The position numbers and the translations under genes are program-made. This document shows positions 33,858 to 42,977 of a stretch of DNA of 64,000 nt, one piece after another (the first letter of the stretch is position 1; each line of letters begins with the position of its first letter). The notes under the pieces are model-generated. The model did no database searches, was not told where the DNA came from, and saw only the letters and a program-made list of their open reading frames with translations. Source of the DNA: RGIG2206 sp045579085 (GTDB taxonomy: Bacteria > Bacillota > Clostridia > Oscillospirales > Acutalibacteraceae). The DNA lies in NCBI GenBank assembly GCA_045579085.1, contig JAZNLO010000030.1, positions 1-64,000 of the forward strand, written 5' to 3'.

Positions 33858-34928
33858 TTAAATATCCAGCTTCATATCGCCGTCTTTTACCCAACCGAGC
33901 TTTCTTACAACAAAGTCAAATACAAGAGCGAACACAGCGGGCAGAACGAACGAAATTAGAATTAATCCAACCCAGTCAAAAGCAGTTATGGCAGACTTGG
34001 TGCCTGCGGTAATATCGTTAAGCCAACCGGTGTAAACGCCGATTTGTCCAACCAGTCCGCACGTGCCCATACCTGAGGAAATAGGCGCACCGTTCATTTG
34101 GAGCTTGAAAATACAGGTTGCGATAGGACCGGTCACAGCGGATGCTAGAGTAGGTGCAATCCAGATTTTCGGGTTGCGCACAATGTTGCCCATTTGGAGC
34201 ATACTGGTGCCGATACCCTGAGAAAGAAGTCCGCTCCACTTGTTTTCACGGAAACTGATAACAGCAAAGCCCACCATCTGCGCACAGCAGCCTGCAACAG
34301 CCGCACCGCCCGCTAAGCCTGTAAGACCGAGCGCAGCGCAAATAGCAGCGCTGCTTATGGGCAGCGTAAGAGCAACGCCAACGATAACCGAAACGATTAT
34401 GCCCATCAAAAACGGATGCAGCTCGGTTGCCCACATGATAGCTTGACCAACGCTTGATGCCGCAATGCCAATGTAAGGCGCGCAAAGCATTGATAAAAGC
34501 GAGCCGCTTAAAATTGTTACAAGGGGAGTGACTATTATATCAACAGGTGTTTCCTTGCTGACAGCCTTACCAAGCTCGGCAGCAACGCAAGTAACGATTA
34601 ACACAGCGAGCGGACCGCCGGCGCCTCCTAAAGCGTCAGCCGCATAGCCGACAGCGCATAGTGAAAACAGAACGAGCGGAGGGCAATGTAATGCATAACC
34701 AATTGCGATGGCCATCGCAACGCCGTCAACAGATTTTGCAAAGTTTCCGATTTCTACTAACCAGTCGATACCAAGCTGAGTACCGATTGTTCCCACAATT
34801 GTGCCTATGAGCAGGGAGGCAAATAAACCTTGCGCCATAGCGCCTAAGGCATCAATGCCGTATCTGCGTGCGGAGAAAACGATGTCTTTTCTCTTTAGAA
34901 ACGTCTTAAACTTTTCCAAAACATTCAC
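33858..34928 (-). CDS. PTS-EIIC-like membrane protein
   Basis: About 356 residues and 9-10 membrane helices, matching the PTS_EIIC_2 type of permease: GIDALGAMAQGLFASLLIGTI, TGPIATCIFKLQMNGAPISSGMGTCGLVGQI. Conventional PTS permeases need IIA and IIB partners; none is encoded nearby, so a sugar-transport role is unproven. GTG start at 34928 has AAAGGG close by; TTG 34919 is an alternative with better spacing. It is transcribed alone from its own promoter. Confidence 0.8.
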   Translation of the reverse strand: MNVLEKFKTFLKRKDIVFSARRYGIDALGAMAQGLFASLLIGTIVGTIGTQLGIDWLVEIGNFAKSVDGVAMAIAIGYALHCPPLVLFSLCAVGYAADALGGAGGPLAVLIVTCVAAELGKAVSKETPVDIIVTPLVTILSGSLLSMLCAPYIGIAASSVGQAIMWATELHPFLMGIIVSVIVGVALTLPISSAAICAALGLTGLAGGAAVAGCCAQMVGFAVISFRENKWSGLLSQGIGTSMLQMGNIVRNPKIWIAPTLASAVTGPIATCIFKLQMNGAPISSGMGTCGLVGQIGVYTGWLNDITAGTKSAITAFDWVGLILISFVLPAVFALVFDFVVRKLGWVKDGDMKLDI

Positions 34929-34950
34929 CCTTTACAAATGATATACGAAT

Positions 34951-34979
34951 ATTATACCATATTATGTATAATTCTACAA
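34951..34979 (-). promoter_or_regulatory. Promoter of the PTS-IIC-like gene
   Basis: Minus strand TTGTAG (34979-34974), 17-bp spacer, TATAAT (34956-34951). Confidence 0.6.
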
Positions 34980-35021
34980 TATACGTTGTGCACAAAGAGA
35001 ATGAACTTGCATAGCGACCTC

Positions 35022-35049
35022 TTGACATATTAACAAATTATGGTATAAT
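35022..35049 (+). promoter_or_regulatory. Promoter of thiT
   Basis: TTGACA (35022-35027), 16-bp spacer, TATAAT (35044-35049) preceded by TGG; it starts the transcript that carries the TPP riboswitch. Confidence 0.8.
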
Positions 35050-35107
35050 AACCATGCAAAGAGGTGAGCGGCTGTAGAAAAGCGGCTGTAAACCTCGAAA
35101 ATTTAAT

Positions 35108-35203
35108 ATAGGGGTGCTGGCGTAAAGTCGGCTGAGATGGGGCGTGTCCGCTTCGAACCCTTTGACCTGATTCGGATAATGCCGACGTAGGGAAAGGTGC
35201 TTA
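35108..35203 (+). promoter_or_regulatory. TPP riboswitch (THI element)
   Basis: Aptamer with the conserved GGGGTGC, GGCTGAGATGG, GAACCCTTTGACCTGA, GGATAATGCCG and CGTAGGGAA segments in order. It binds thiamine diphosphate. The platform is a terminator hairpin at 35215-35245 ahead of thiT, so thiamine sufficiency should stop transcription. Confidence 0.95.
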
Positions 35204-35214
35204 TTGCGCTTGTT

Positions 35215-35245
35215 ACGCCATCGGAGAATCCGTTGGCGTTTTTTG
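35215..35245 (+). terminator. Riboswitch-controlled terminator upstream of thiT
   Basis: ACGCCA-T-CGGA / TCCG-T-TGGCGT hairpin with a GAA loop and six T, 28 bp before thiT. Confidence 0.85.
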
Positions 35246-35272
35246 TTTGGCAGTCAGGAGAACGGAGGAAAA

Positions 35273-35824
35273 ATGAAAAACAAAAAATTGCAAAAATTAG
35301 TCGTTTCGGCGATGCTGATAGCGCTGTCAACTGCGCTCAGCTTCATCAAAATATGGGAGATGCCGTTAGGCGGAGCGGTAACGCTGCTGTCGATGGTGCC
35401 AATGTGCGTGCTCGCACTTTTGTACGGTGTTAAGTACTCTGTTTTGCCGTGCGTGCTTTACGGCGCAATACAGATGCTGCTTGGCGGAATTTTTTCGTGG
35501 GGACTCAGCCCCGAAGTGCTTGTTGGCGGAATAGTTTTTGACTATCTGTTAGCATTTGGAGTGCTGTCAACTGCGGGAATTTTCAGAAACGGGCCGCGTT
35601 ATATGCAGGTGGTTTCGGTCGGAGGCTCAATTGTGCTGAGGTTTATATCCCACCTCATTTCAGGCTGCATCTTTTTCAGAAGCTTTGATGTATTTAACAA
35701 TCCATACCTTTATTCGCTCGCATACAACGGATTTTATATGCTGCCCGAGCTCATCATAACATGTGTTGGCTTTGCGGGACTTATTTACAGCGGCACGCTT
35801 GACAGAATAAAGAAAATTGCTTAA
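35273..35824 (+). CDS. thiT: Thiamine ECF transporter S component
   Basis: 183 residues and about six membrane helices, of the ThiT family: an N-terminal ALSTALSFIKIWEMPLGGAVTLLSMVPM and a later YNGFYMLPELIITC carry ThiT-type substrate residues. It binds thiamine and works with a shared ECF energising module (EcfA, EcfA', EcfT) that is not in this window. ATG 35273 follows CGGAGGAAAA; the frame open upstream lies inside the terminator. Control by the TPP riboswitch directly supports thiamine as substrate. Confidence 0.95.
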   Translation: MKNKKLQKLVVSAMLIALSTALSFIKIWEMPLGGAVTLLSMVPMCVLALLYGVKYSVLPCVLYGAIQMLLGGIFSWGLSPEVLVGGIVFDYLLAFGVLSTAGIFRNGPRYMQVVSVGGSIVLRFISHLISGCIFFRSFDVFNNPYLYSLAYNGFYMLPELIITCVGFAGLIYSGTLDRIKKIA

Positions 35825-35860
35825 TCTTTCCCTATAAATACAAGCGCAGAACGTGCAAAA

Positions 35861-35900
35861 CGCCCCTGTCTATGCTTAGCATAAACAGGGGCGAATTTTT
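35861..35900. terminator. Terminator between thiT and galT
   Basis: CGCCCCTGT / ACAGGGGCG with an inner TATGC / GCATA stem, T run to the right; serves both convergent genes. Confidence 0.88.
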
Positions 35901-35907
35901 ATGTGCT

Positions 35908-37401
35908 TTATTTTACAGACTTGATAAATCTAAGGAAACCGTCTTTACCGTGTTCATTGCGTTTATAAACTCCTGCGCACTCAAGCACCTGAGCAAACAC
36001 AAGACCAACCTCATCCTCGATGATTTTGTTTACGTTATCCTTGTCGATGCGGTCGTACTTTTTAGCAAATTCCTCAGCCCAGTCAGCGTGGAGCTCGGTT
36101 GCGGGGTCAGCTCTGAGGTCACTGCCGTCAACAAGCTTTTCAGCAAGAACAGCCATCTCGTTTTTGAGTCTGGCGGGCAGTACCGCAAGCCCCATAACCT
36201 CGATAAGACCGATGTTCTCTTTCTTTATGTGATGCAGCTGAGCGTGCGGATGATATACACCAAGCGGATGCTCGTCAGTTGTGATGTTGTTTCTGAGCAC
36301 AAGGTCTAACTCAAACTCATCGCCTCTGCGACGTGCGATAGGAGTGATGGTGTTGTGCGGCTGAGAGTCGGTGTACGCATATACGAAGCAGTCCTCGTCG
36401 GTGTACTTTCTCCAGTTGAGGAGGATTTTGTCAGCAAGCTCGATAAGACGCTGCTTGTCAAGGCTGCGGATTCTGATTACCGACATAGGCCATTTAACGA
36501 TGCCTGCTGTAACGTCCTCAAAGCCGTCAAAAACAACCTCAGTTTCGATGGGAGCGGTTTCCATAGCAAAGGTGTAGTGGCCGCCTTGGAAATGGTCGTG
36601 AGTGAGGATTGAGCCGCCAACTATGGGCAAATCAGCGTTAGAGCCAACGAAGTAGTGGGGGAACAAATCAACAAAGTCGAGCAGCTTTTTAAAGGTTGCT
36701 TTTTCGATTTTCATAGGAACGTGCTCGGAGTTGAATACGATGCAGTGCTCGTTGTAGTAAACATAGGGTGAATACTGCATCAGCCAGTTCTGATTGTTGA
36801 TATTGAGCCTTACTATGCGGTGGTTCTGACGTGCGGGATGGTTGATTCTGCCGGCGTAACCCTCGTTTTCACGGCAGAGCAGACACTTCGGATAACCGCT
36901 CTGCTTCATCAGCTTTGCGGCGGCGATAGCCTTCGGGTCTTTTTCGGGTTTAGACAGGTTGATTGTGATATCAATTTCGCCATACTCGGTGGGCGTTGTC
37001 CACTTAACGTCTTTAGCGATGCGATAACGGCGTATGTAGTTTGTGTCGCAGCTGAACTTGTAGAAGAAGTCTGTAGCCTCAACGGGACTCTTTTCAAACA
37101 AACGCCAGAACTTATCGTTGATTTCAGACGGCATTGGCAGCATAGCGCCCATCAGCTTTGTGTCAAACAGGTCGTTTGCCACGTTTCCTTCTGAGATAAG
37201 CCCCTTGCTGCGAGCATAATCGCACAGGGTGTCCAAAATCTGCTCGATATCAGCAGTGACGTTGGTTTCAGGCTCGTCGTAAGAGTCTTCACCCAACACC
37301 TCAAGCAGACGGTTTGTGATATAGATTTTGTCCTCACTCTTGTAGAAACCGCACTCAAGTCCGTAACTTACAAGAGCTTTAATCGCTTCGTTTACAGTCA
37401 T
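35908..37401 (-). CDS. galT: UDP-glucose-hexose-1-phosphate uridylyltransferase (Firmicutes type)
   Basis: 497 residues, class II GalT. Exchanges UMP between UDP-glucose and galactose-1-phosphate in the Leloir pathway. Active-site region GGSILTHDHFQGG, plus SPYVYYNEHCIVFNSEHVPM and GVYHPHAQLHHIKKENIGLIEVMGLAVLP. The start is ATG 37401 (MTVNEAIKAL) with AGGG about 9 bases upstream; the ATG five codons earlier has no ribosome site. No galK, galE or galactosidase is in the window, so it acts with genes elsewhere. Confidence 0.94.
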   Translation of the reverse strand: MTVNEAIKALVSYGLECGFYKSEDKIYITNRLLEVLGEDSYDEPETNVTADIEQILDTLCDYARSKGLISEGNVANDLFDTKLMGAMLPMPSEINDKFWRLFEKSPVEATDFFYKFSCDTNYIRRYRIAKDVKWTTPTEYGEIDITINLSKPEKDPKAIAAAKLMKQSGYPKCLLCRENEGYAGRINHPARQNHRIVRLNINNQNWLMQYSPYVYYNEHCIVFNSEHVPMKIEKATFKKLLDFVDLFPHYFVGSNADLPIVGGSILTHDHFQGGHYTFAMETAPIETEVVFDGFEDVTAGIVKWPMSVIRIRSLDKQRLIELADKILLNWRKYTDEDCFVYAYTDSQPHNTITPIARRRGDEFELDLVLRNNITTDEHPLGVYHPHAQLHHIKKENIGLIEVMGLAVLPARLKNEMAVLAEKLVDGSDLRADPATELHADWAEEFAKKYDRIDKDNVNKIIEDEVGLVFAQVLECAGVYKRNEHGKDGFLRFIKSVK

Positions 37402-37511
37402 AAAATCAACCCTCATAAAAATACTTAAAATTATATAAATATTTTAACATACCGCAAATAATTATTCAACAGTAATATTAGCATTTTTCGCATATATTCG
37501 GGTATTTTTGC

Positions 37512-37541
37512 TTGACGAAGTGCGTGAATTTGTGCTACGAT
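37512..37541 (+). promoter_or_regulatory. Promoter of the lipoprotein gene at 37565
   Basis: TTGACG (37512-37517), 18-bp spacer, TACGAT (37536-37541). Confidence 0.5.
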
Positions 37542-37564
37542 AAAGCTCAAGAGGAGGACTGAAA

Positions 37565-38260
37565 ATGAAACGACTTTTAGCATTGATAATGGCAGCGTTG
37601 CTTTTATTTAGCTTTGCTGCATGTGGAAAAGAAGAAACGGCCGCTGACTCAACTGCTGACAGCACATCCGGAATTGCAACCTCGTCTGATGTAAAAATTA
37701 ATACTCAGAAAAAAGAGTTTTCGCTCGGCACAATAACAGGTAATAAATATCAGAGCGAGTTTTTAGGCTTGGGTGCAGAGTTTGGCGCAAACTGGACTGT
37801 TTATACCAAAGAGCAAACAATGGAGCTCAACAACATAATTGTTGATACTATGAATGATGAGGATATCAAGGAAATTCTCAGCAAGGCAGACGTTGTTTAT
37901 GACTTCTATGCTATAAATATGCAGGATGGTCAGTCGGTAAACATTGTGTTTGAGTCGGTAGATAAGTTAACAGCGTTTGTAACAACTGAAGAGCAATACA
38001 TAAACAATGCCTTGTCAAGCAACCTTTTTGAAAGTGCGCTCGAGGGAATGGGCTACAGTAACATACAAGCAATAGAGTCAACGGCAACACTCTTGTCAAA
38101 GGAGCGTAAGTCCATCAGGATAACAGCCGAGATAAACGGCGTTACATTTTATGAGGAGCTTGTTGTAATTAAAGCAGGAAATCACTTTGCGGTTATAACA
38201 GTATCATCACTGGTTGATGATATGACGGCGGACTTGTTCGCACGGTTTTACAGCTTATAA
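37565..38260 (+). CDS. Predicted lipoprotein, function unknown
   Basis: 231 residues. Signal MKRLLALIMAALLLFSFAAC with lipidated Cys at residue 20, then a Thr/Ser/Ala linker (about 25-60). The rest is an alpha/beta domain with no motif I recognise (YQSEFLGLGAEFGANWTVYTKEQ, VYDFYAINMQDGQSVNIVFESV). I cannot assign a function; the overall shape resembles small extracellular stress or PsbP-like lipoproteins but that is weak. AGAGGAGGACTGAAA ribosome site. Stands alone between two terminators. Confidence 0.75.
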   Translation: MKRLLALIMAALLLFSFAACGKEETAADSTADSTSGIATSSDVKINTQKKEFSLGTITGNKYQSEFLGLGAEFGANWTVYTKEQTMELNNIIVDTMNDEDIKEILSKADVVYDFYAINMQDGQSVNIVFESVDKLTAFVTTEEQYINNALSSNLFESALEGMGYSNIQAIESTATLLSKERKSIRITAEINGVTFYEELVVIKAGNHFAVITVSSLVDDMTADLFARFYSL

Positions 38261-38267
38261 TGGATAA

Positions 38268-38305
38268 AAAACAACGGTCGGGATATTCCCAACCGTTGTT
38301 TTTTA
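38268..38305. terminator. Terminator between the lipoprotein gene and the DtxR-family gene
   Basis: AACAACGGT(C)GGGA / TCCC(A)ACCGTTGTT with A and T flanks; bidirectional. Confidence 0.87.
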
Positions 38306-38665
38306 TTTTGTGCTGTAATTTTTAATTGCATTTACTGTTTCGTCGCTGATAACGTGCTCAATTTTGCAAGCATCCTCAGATGCTACAGCTTCGCTTACTC
38401 CGAGAGATACCAGAAAATCGGTGAGCAGCTTGTGACGCTCATAGGTTTTCTCAGCAATTCTGCGGCCCTCATCAGTCAAAATCAGGGTGCCGTCAGCCTC
38501 AACGTCAATGAAGCCGCCATCCTTCAGGATACCGACAGCCCGACTGACGCTGGGCTTGGAGTAGCCCATATGAGCGGCAATATCAATGCTTCTGACTCTT
38601 CCTAATTGCTTTGAGAGAACAAGCAAAGTTTCAAGATACATTTCGCCTGATTCCTGCAATTTCAT
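38303..38665 (-). CDS. DtxR/MntR-family metal-dependent regulator
   Basis: 120 residues, the short form without an SH3 domain. Winged helix at residues about 7-65 (SIDIAAHMGYSKPSVSRAVGILKDGGFI), then the dimer/metal domain with ERHKLLTDFLVSLGV and C-K-I-E-H (ACKIEHVIS), equivalent to the Cys-Glu-His metal ligands of DtxR. A Cys there leans to iron rather than manganese sensing, by analogy with DtxR against MntR. Its targets are not next to it. It has its own promoter downstream of sbcC. GAGGTGACAAACCG ribosome site. Confidence 0.88.
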   Translation of the reverse strand: MKLQESGEMYLETLLVLSKQLGRVRSIDIAAHMGYSKPSVSRAVGILKDGGFIDVEADGTLILTDEGRRIAEKTYERHKLLTDFLVSLGVSEAVASEDACKIEHVISDETVNAIKNYSTK

Positions 38666-38697
38666 CGGTTTGTCACCTCGTAATTATCGTTAAAGTA

Positions 38698-38726
38698 ATT
38701 TTACCACAAAACAAATGCCTTTTCAA
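38698..38726 (-). promoter_or_regulatory. Promoter of the DtxR-family gene
   Basis: Minus strand TTGAAA (38726-38721), 17-bp spacer, TAAAAT (38703-38698). Confidence 0.6.
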
Positions 38727-38746
38727 GCCGTCAAACGCATCGCCTG

Positions 38747-41512
38747 TTAGCCGACAACTCTTACGTAGCTGCCGCCTGAAGCAGACTTTTTAACAACAAT
38801 CTGCTTGTCGATGCGCTCTTTCAGCTCGCTAACGTGGGATATAATGCCAACAAGACGGTTGCCTTCTGTGAGGCTTGAGAGCGCGGTTATAGCTTGATTG
38901 AGCGACTCATCATCGAGCGAGCCGAAGCCCTCATCAACAAACATAGTATCAAGTCTGATGCCGCCTGCAGAGGACTGCACCTCGTCGGATAAGCCCAGAG
39001 CGAGCGATAACGATGCCTTGAACGATTCGCCGCCCGAGAGGGTTTTAACGCTTCGTACAGAGCCGTTGTAGTGGTCGATTACGTCAAGCTCAAGACCGCT
39101 GAGTGTGCGGTTATCATCAGCAGCAGTTCGGCGTTTCAACTCATACTGACCGCTTGACATCACCATAAATCTGGTGTTGGCACGGGCAATAATGCGGTCA
39201 AAATACGTCATTTGAATATATGTTTCGAGCGTGATTTTTTCTTTGCCTGTGAGCGTGCCGTTTGCGGTGCTTGAAAGCGACTTTATGCGAACTAAGCTTT
39301 CCTCAAGCTCGGCAAGGTCGTCTGATTTGGCTTTTATATTCTCAAGCGAGGATTTGTTAGCGGTTAGTCTGCTGTTTATCACTTTAAGCTGTTCGGAAAG
39401 CTGGTCTTTCTCAGCATTTAAGGCGGCTTGTTTCGTAGAAAGCTCAGCGCCGTTCGCCTTTTCGGACTCAGCGAGCGTTTTGCTTAGCTGCTTGATTTTT
39501 GCATCCGCCTCAGCAAGCGTTTTGTCGCAGTCAAGATATGCTTTTTCGGCGGTTTCAAGGTCAAGCTTATTTTTTTGTACTAATGCTTCCAACTGCAAAC
39601 TTTCGCTTTCAGCCTCTTGCTTAGTTTTGAATTTCAAACGCTCTTTGAGCTCGCCGCATTGCTTGCTAAGCACGGTCACTTTTATGTTGCTTGACGCAAT
39701 GCGCTCTTTAACGTCTGCAAGCTCGGCCTCTTTGTCGCTTAGCAGTTTTTCACCGCGCCCAACAGCAAGCTCAAGTTTTTCTTTCCGCAAAACTTTCGCT
39801 TCGAGCTGAGCGGCTTGCTTTTCAATTTCAGCAATATCGGCGTTTGAGCTGTCAACCTTTTCTTTTATGAGAGCAGCGATGCCCTCGATGCTGTGCGAGC
39901 CAAACAGCTCCTCGCATAATGCGCTTAGCGCCGCAGTTTTAGACTCAATGGAGCCTTTAATTTGACTGCACGCTTTGCTTTTCTCGTTTGCGTCTTTAAG
40001 CGCAGCCTCGCTTGCCAACTTTGCAGATTTAACAGCCGCTTCATCGGGCGCATTCTGCGATATTTCAGCCTTTAGCGGATGCTCGGTTGAGCCGCAGACG
40101 GGGCAACGTGCGCCGTTTTTAAGACTTTGAGCCAGAATGCCTGCCTGTTCGTTCAAGAAGGCTTGGTTAATGAGGCTGTACTCGTTGTTGAGATTTGTGT
40201 AAAGCTCGTTTGCAGCAAGGTAGTCTTTTTGTTTTTCTTCCAAACTTATTTCGAGCTTAGCAAGCTCTTTTGATGCCGTGTCAGCCTTTGTAAGACTCTC
40301 AAGCAACGTCGATTTTATCTGCTTAAGCCCTAATAGCTTTTGGCGTTCTTCGCCTGCGCCCTCGTAAGACTTAATTTCGTCTTTTAACTGCTGAAGCTGC
40401 AGTTTTACTTCCTCAACCTTCGCCTTGATTTCCACAAGTGCTTTTTCGTCGTTTTCGATTTGCTTTTTTGTGTTTTCAAGCTCTATGTTGCGCTCGTCAA
40501 GTAAAGCGTAGTCAGCAAACTGTGCCTTAATTTCAGCAACCTTTTGAAGCGATGCGTCTGTCTGCGGCTTTTTAGCTTTTTCAACGTTCAGTGCCTCAAG
40601 CAGTCTTGTGTGCGACAAGGCAAGCACGGTCTTCTGTTTGTTTAATGAGTCGAGTTCTATTTGCGCTTTTTCGTATTGCTCAAGCTTTGTGATTTGGCGT
40701 GTCAGCTCGGTCAGCATTGAATCAACGCCCTTTAATTTCTCGTTAAGCGCCGCCTCTGCCTCGAGGTCTATGCCTATGATTTTTTTAATCAGCAAAATTA
40801 CGTCGGCGGTCATCATCTCACCTGATTTTGCTTTTTCAAGCTCCAACGCTAAAACGCTGTCCTCACTGCAGAGCAAGCCTGATATGTATTGCTTAACTCC
40901 CTCTCTGACGGTTTCGCATTTCCTTGATAAAGCGTTAGAATGGGATTTAAGCTCGTCTTGAATGGCTTGATAAATGCCTGTGTTGAAGATTTCCCTGAAC
41001 ACCTTTTGGCGTTCTTTGGTTTCTGCGAGCAGCAGCTTTAGAAAATCCCCTTGAGCAATCATTGCAATTTGTGAGAACTGATTTTTGTCCACACCGATTA
41101 TCTCACGGATAGCGGCGTTAACCTCTTTTGGCTTTGTAATCAGCCTGCCGTCAGGACAGCTTAACTCTGCAGATGCGGCTTGCATGGTCATACCGCCGCC
41201 TTTTTTCGCGGGACGCTGATACTCAGGATTACGTTTTACAGTGTAAACCTTTGAGTTGTATGAAAACACAAGCTCAACTTCGGTTGGAGTGTCGGGCGCA
41301 GCATATTTCGAGCGGAACATAGACGGCTCACGATTGTTACCGCTTGCCTCGCCGTATAGCGCAAAGGTAATAGCGTCGAAAAGTGTGGTCTTGCCTGCGC
41401 CTGTATCGCCCGTTATGAGATACAGCCCGTTCTCACCGAGCTTGTCCATCTCGATAACAGTGGTGCTTGAATACGGACCAAATGCCGACATTGTCAGTTT
41501 AATCGGTTTCAT
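38747..41512 (-). CDS. sbcC: Exonuclease subunit SbcC
   Basis: 921 residues of an SMC/Rad50-like ATPase. Walker A GDTGAGKTT near residue 35, long coiled coils on both sides of the zinc hook C-P-V-C (in GARCPVCGSTEHPL, near 478), then the signature TLSGGESFKASLSLALG and Walker B DTMFVDEGFGSLDD. With SbcD it cleaves DNA hairpins and protein-blocked ends. The start overlaps the SbcD stop by 4 bp, so the pair is coupled. Confidence 0.95.
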   Translation of the reverse strand: MKPIKLTMSAFGPYSSTTVIEMDKLGENGLYLITGDTGAGKTTLFDAITFALYGEASGNNREPSMFRSKYAAPDTPTEVELVFSYNSKVYTVKRNPEYQRPAKKGGGMTMQAASAELSCPDGRLITKPKEVNAAIREIIGVDKNQFSQIAMIAQGDFLKLLLAETKERQKVFREIFNTGIYQAIQDELKSHSNALSRKCETVREGVKQYISGLLCSEDSVLALELEKAKSGEMMTADVILLIKKIIGIDLEAEAALNEKLKGVDSMLTELTRQITKLEQYEKAQIELDSLNKQKTVLALSHTRLLEALNVEKAKKPQTDASLQKVAEIKAQFADYALLDERNIELENTKKQIENDEKALVEIKAKVEEVKLQLQQLKDEIKSYEGAGEERQKLLGLKQIKSTLLESLTKADTASKELAKLEISLEEKQKDYLAANELYTNLNNEYSLINQAFLNEQAGILAQSLKNGARCPVCGSTEHPLKAEISQNAPDEAAVKSAKLASEAALKDANEKSKACSQIKGSIESKTAALSALCEELFGSHSIEGIAALIKEKVDSSNADIAEIEKQAAQLEAKVLRKEKLELAVGRGEKLLSDKEAELADVKERIASSNIKVTVLSKQCGELKERLKFKTKQEAESESLQLEALVQKNKLDLETAEKAYLDCDKTLAEADAKIKQLSKTLAESEKANGAELSTKQAALNAEKDQLSEQLKVINSRLTANKSSLENIKAKSDDLAELEESLVRIKSLSSTANGTLTGKEKITLETYIQMTYFDRIIARANTRFMVMSSGQYELKRRTAADDNRTLSGLELDVIDHYNGSVRSVKTLSGGESFKASLSLALGLSDEVQSSAGGIRLDTMFVDEGFGSLDDESLNQAITALSSLTEGNRLVGIISHVSELKERIDKQIVVKKSASGGSYVRVVG

Positions 41513-42645
41513 TGGCGCGCCTCCTTGATGCTCTCAATCAGTTCGGATAGATACTTCGTCTGCGTGTCTGAGAGGGGAGCGTTGTTTTGCTTCTCGAAAA
41601 ACTCGGCAAAAAGCTCAAGCTCGCTTTTTTGCTTGGTTATATCTGCGCTGAGCACAGCCGAGTTGCTTCTGGTGCGAGCGTTGTCATAATCAAGCTTCAT
41701 AAGATTAGGATATATAACCCTCAGCTTAGCCACAGCATCGGGCACGTCATCCTCGTCGAGCAAGGTGATGTGCATATAATCGTCTGTGCTTGTGCCGATG
41801 TAGTTTTCTCTGTTCACAATATCGTTGTAAAAGCCTCTGATTTCACGCATATCACGCATCGGGGTAAGACTTACAGTGCGGATATTAACGTTGCCTTTTT
41901 CAAGAAGCTCAACCACAGTTACGGATTTTTCGTGATTAGCCTCAGAAAATGAATACTTTAAAGGCGTACCGCAGTAACGAACGCAGTCACGCCCCATCTT
42001 TTGCGCGCCGTGAATATGCCCAAGCGCAACGTAATCAAACTTGTCAAAAACGCTTGCGTCAACATTGTCAAGTCCGCCAACCGAGATTTCCTCAGACTCA
42101 GACCTTTTAGCACCCGTTACAAACTGGTGCGCAACCATAACGTTACGCTCACCTTCGCTTAGTTCAAGCGAGTCTATAACAGTTCCGATTGCATTGGTGT
42201 AAGAGGTGATTTCGGCGTCGGGGAAAGCCTTGCGAACGTGAGCGGGCTTGATGAACGGAAGCAAGTAGAGGTTTACGTTGCCAAAGCTGTCTTGTAAGGT
42301 GATACGGTTGATTTCACCGTAAAACGCAGGTGACATATGTATGCCGCTCGCATCCATCAGTCTGCCGCCGAAAGCGATGCGCTCAGGCGAATCGTGGTTG
42401 CCGCTTATAACAAAAACCTGCAGTCCTCTTTTCGCAAGACGGTAAAGGAAATCATCAAACAGCTCAACAGCCTCAACGCTCGGCACAGACTTGTCATATA
42501 CGTCGCCTGCGATTATTATGCCGTCGGGCTGCTCGTTGTCGATAATATTTATAATTTTTGTGAGAATAAATCGCTGGTCTTCGAGCATAGAAAACTCGTT
42601 GACTCTCTTGCCGAGATGAAGGTCGGAAAGATGTATAAGCTTCAT
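41509..42645 (-). CDS. sbcD: Exonuclease subunit SbcD
   Basis: 378 residues, calcineurin-like phosphoesterase (Mre11 type): LSDLHLGK, GDVYDKSVP, SGNHDSPERI, and GHIHGAQ carry the metal ligands. It is the nuclease partner of SbcC. The start is ATG 42645 (MKLIHLSDLHLG) just after GGAGGACAAA; the frame continues upstream to a TTG that lies before this ribosome site. Confidence 0.95.
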   Translation of the reverse strand: MKLIHLSDLHLGKRVNEFSMLEDQRFILTKIINIIDNEQPDGIIIAGDVYDKSVPSVEAVELFDDFLYRLAKRGLQVFVISGNHDSPERIAFGGRLMDASGIHMSPAFYGEINRITLQDSFGNVNLYLLPFIKPAHVRKAFPDAEITSYTNAIGTVIDSLELSEGERNVMVAHQFVTGAKRSESEEISVGGLDNVDASVFDKFDYVALGHIHGAQKMGRDCVRYCGTPLKYSFSEANHEKSVTVVELLEKGNVNIRTVSLTPMRDMREIRGFYNDIVNRENYIGTSTDDYMHITLLDEDDVPDAVAKLRVIYPNLMKLDYDNARTRSNSAVLSADITKQKSELELFAEFFEKQNNAPLSDTQTKYLSELIESIKEARQ

Positions 42646-42712
42646 TTTGTCCTCCAAAACATAAGTTTATATAATCATTATACCAAATTTTAAAATATCT
42701 TCAATACAAGGC

Positions 42713-42741
42713 TTTAAAATAATCAAAATATATGTTATAAT
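42713..42741 (+). promoter_or_regulatory. Promoter of the DUF896 gene
   Basis: TTTAAA (42713-42718), 17-bp spacer, TATAAT (42736-42741). Confidence 0.5.
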
Positions 42742-42770
42742 GTGGCTATTAAATAAAAAGGAAGATTTGT

Positions 42771-42974
42771 ATGGAGCAAAAAAAGATAGACAGGATAAAC
42801 GAGCTTGCCCGTAAAGCAAGGGAAGGGGAGCTAACCGCTGAGGAGCTTGCAGAGCGTGACAAGCTTAGGCGTGAATATATAGATTCGTTCAAGATGTCGC
42901 TTGTGGGTCAGCTTGAGAACACTTATATTCAGCGCCCAGACGGAACAAAGGAAAAACTTAAGAAAAAAGATTAA
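42771..42974 (+). CDS. DUF896 (YnzC) family protein
   Basis: 67 residues, a two-helix hairpin typical of YnzC-like proteins: KIDRINELARKAREGELTAEE, then ERDKLRREYID and a short basic tail. Small DUF896 proteins in Bacillus are linked to the SOS locus, but no SOS genes are here. Function unknown. GGAAGATTTGT ribosome site. Confidence 0.92.
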   Translation: MEQKKIDRINELARKAREGELTAEELAERDKLRREYIDSFKMSLVGQLENTYIQRPDGTKEKLKKKD

Positions 42975-42977
42975 AAT

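Noticed and set aside
38747..41512. Plus-strand open frames inside sbcC (such as 39231-39809)
   Set aside because: Low-complexity Ser/Leu/Phe translations opposite the Glu/Lys/Ala-rich coiled coil; a composition artefact.
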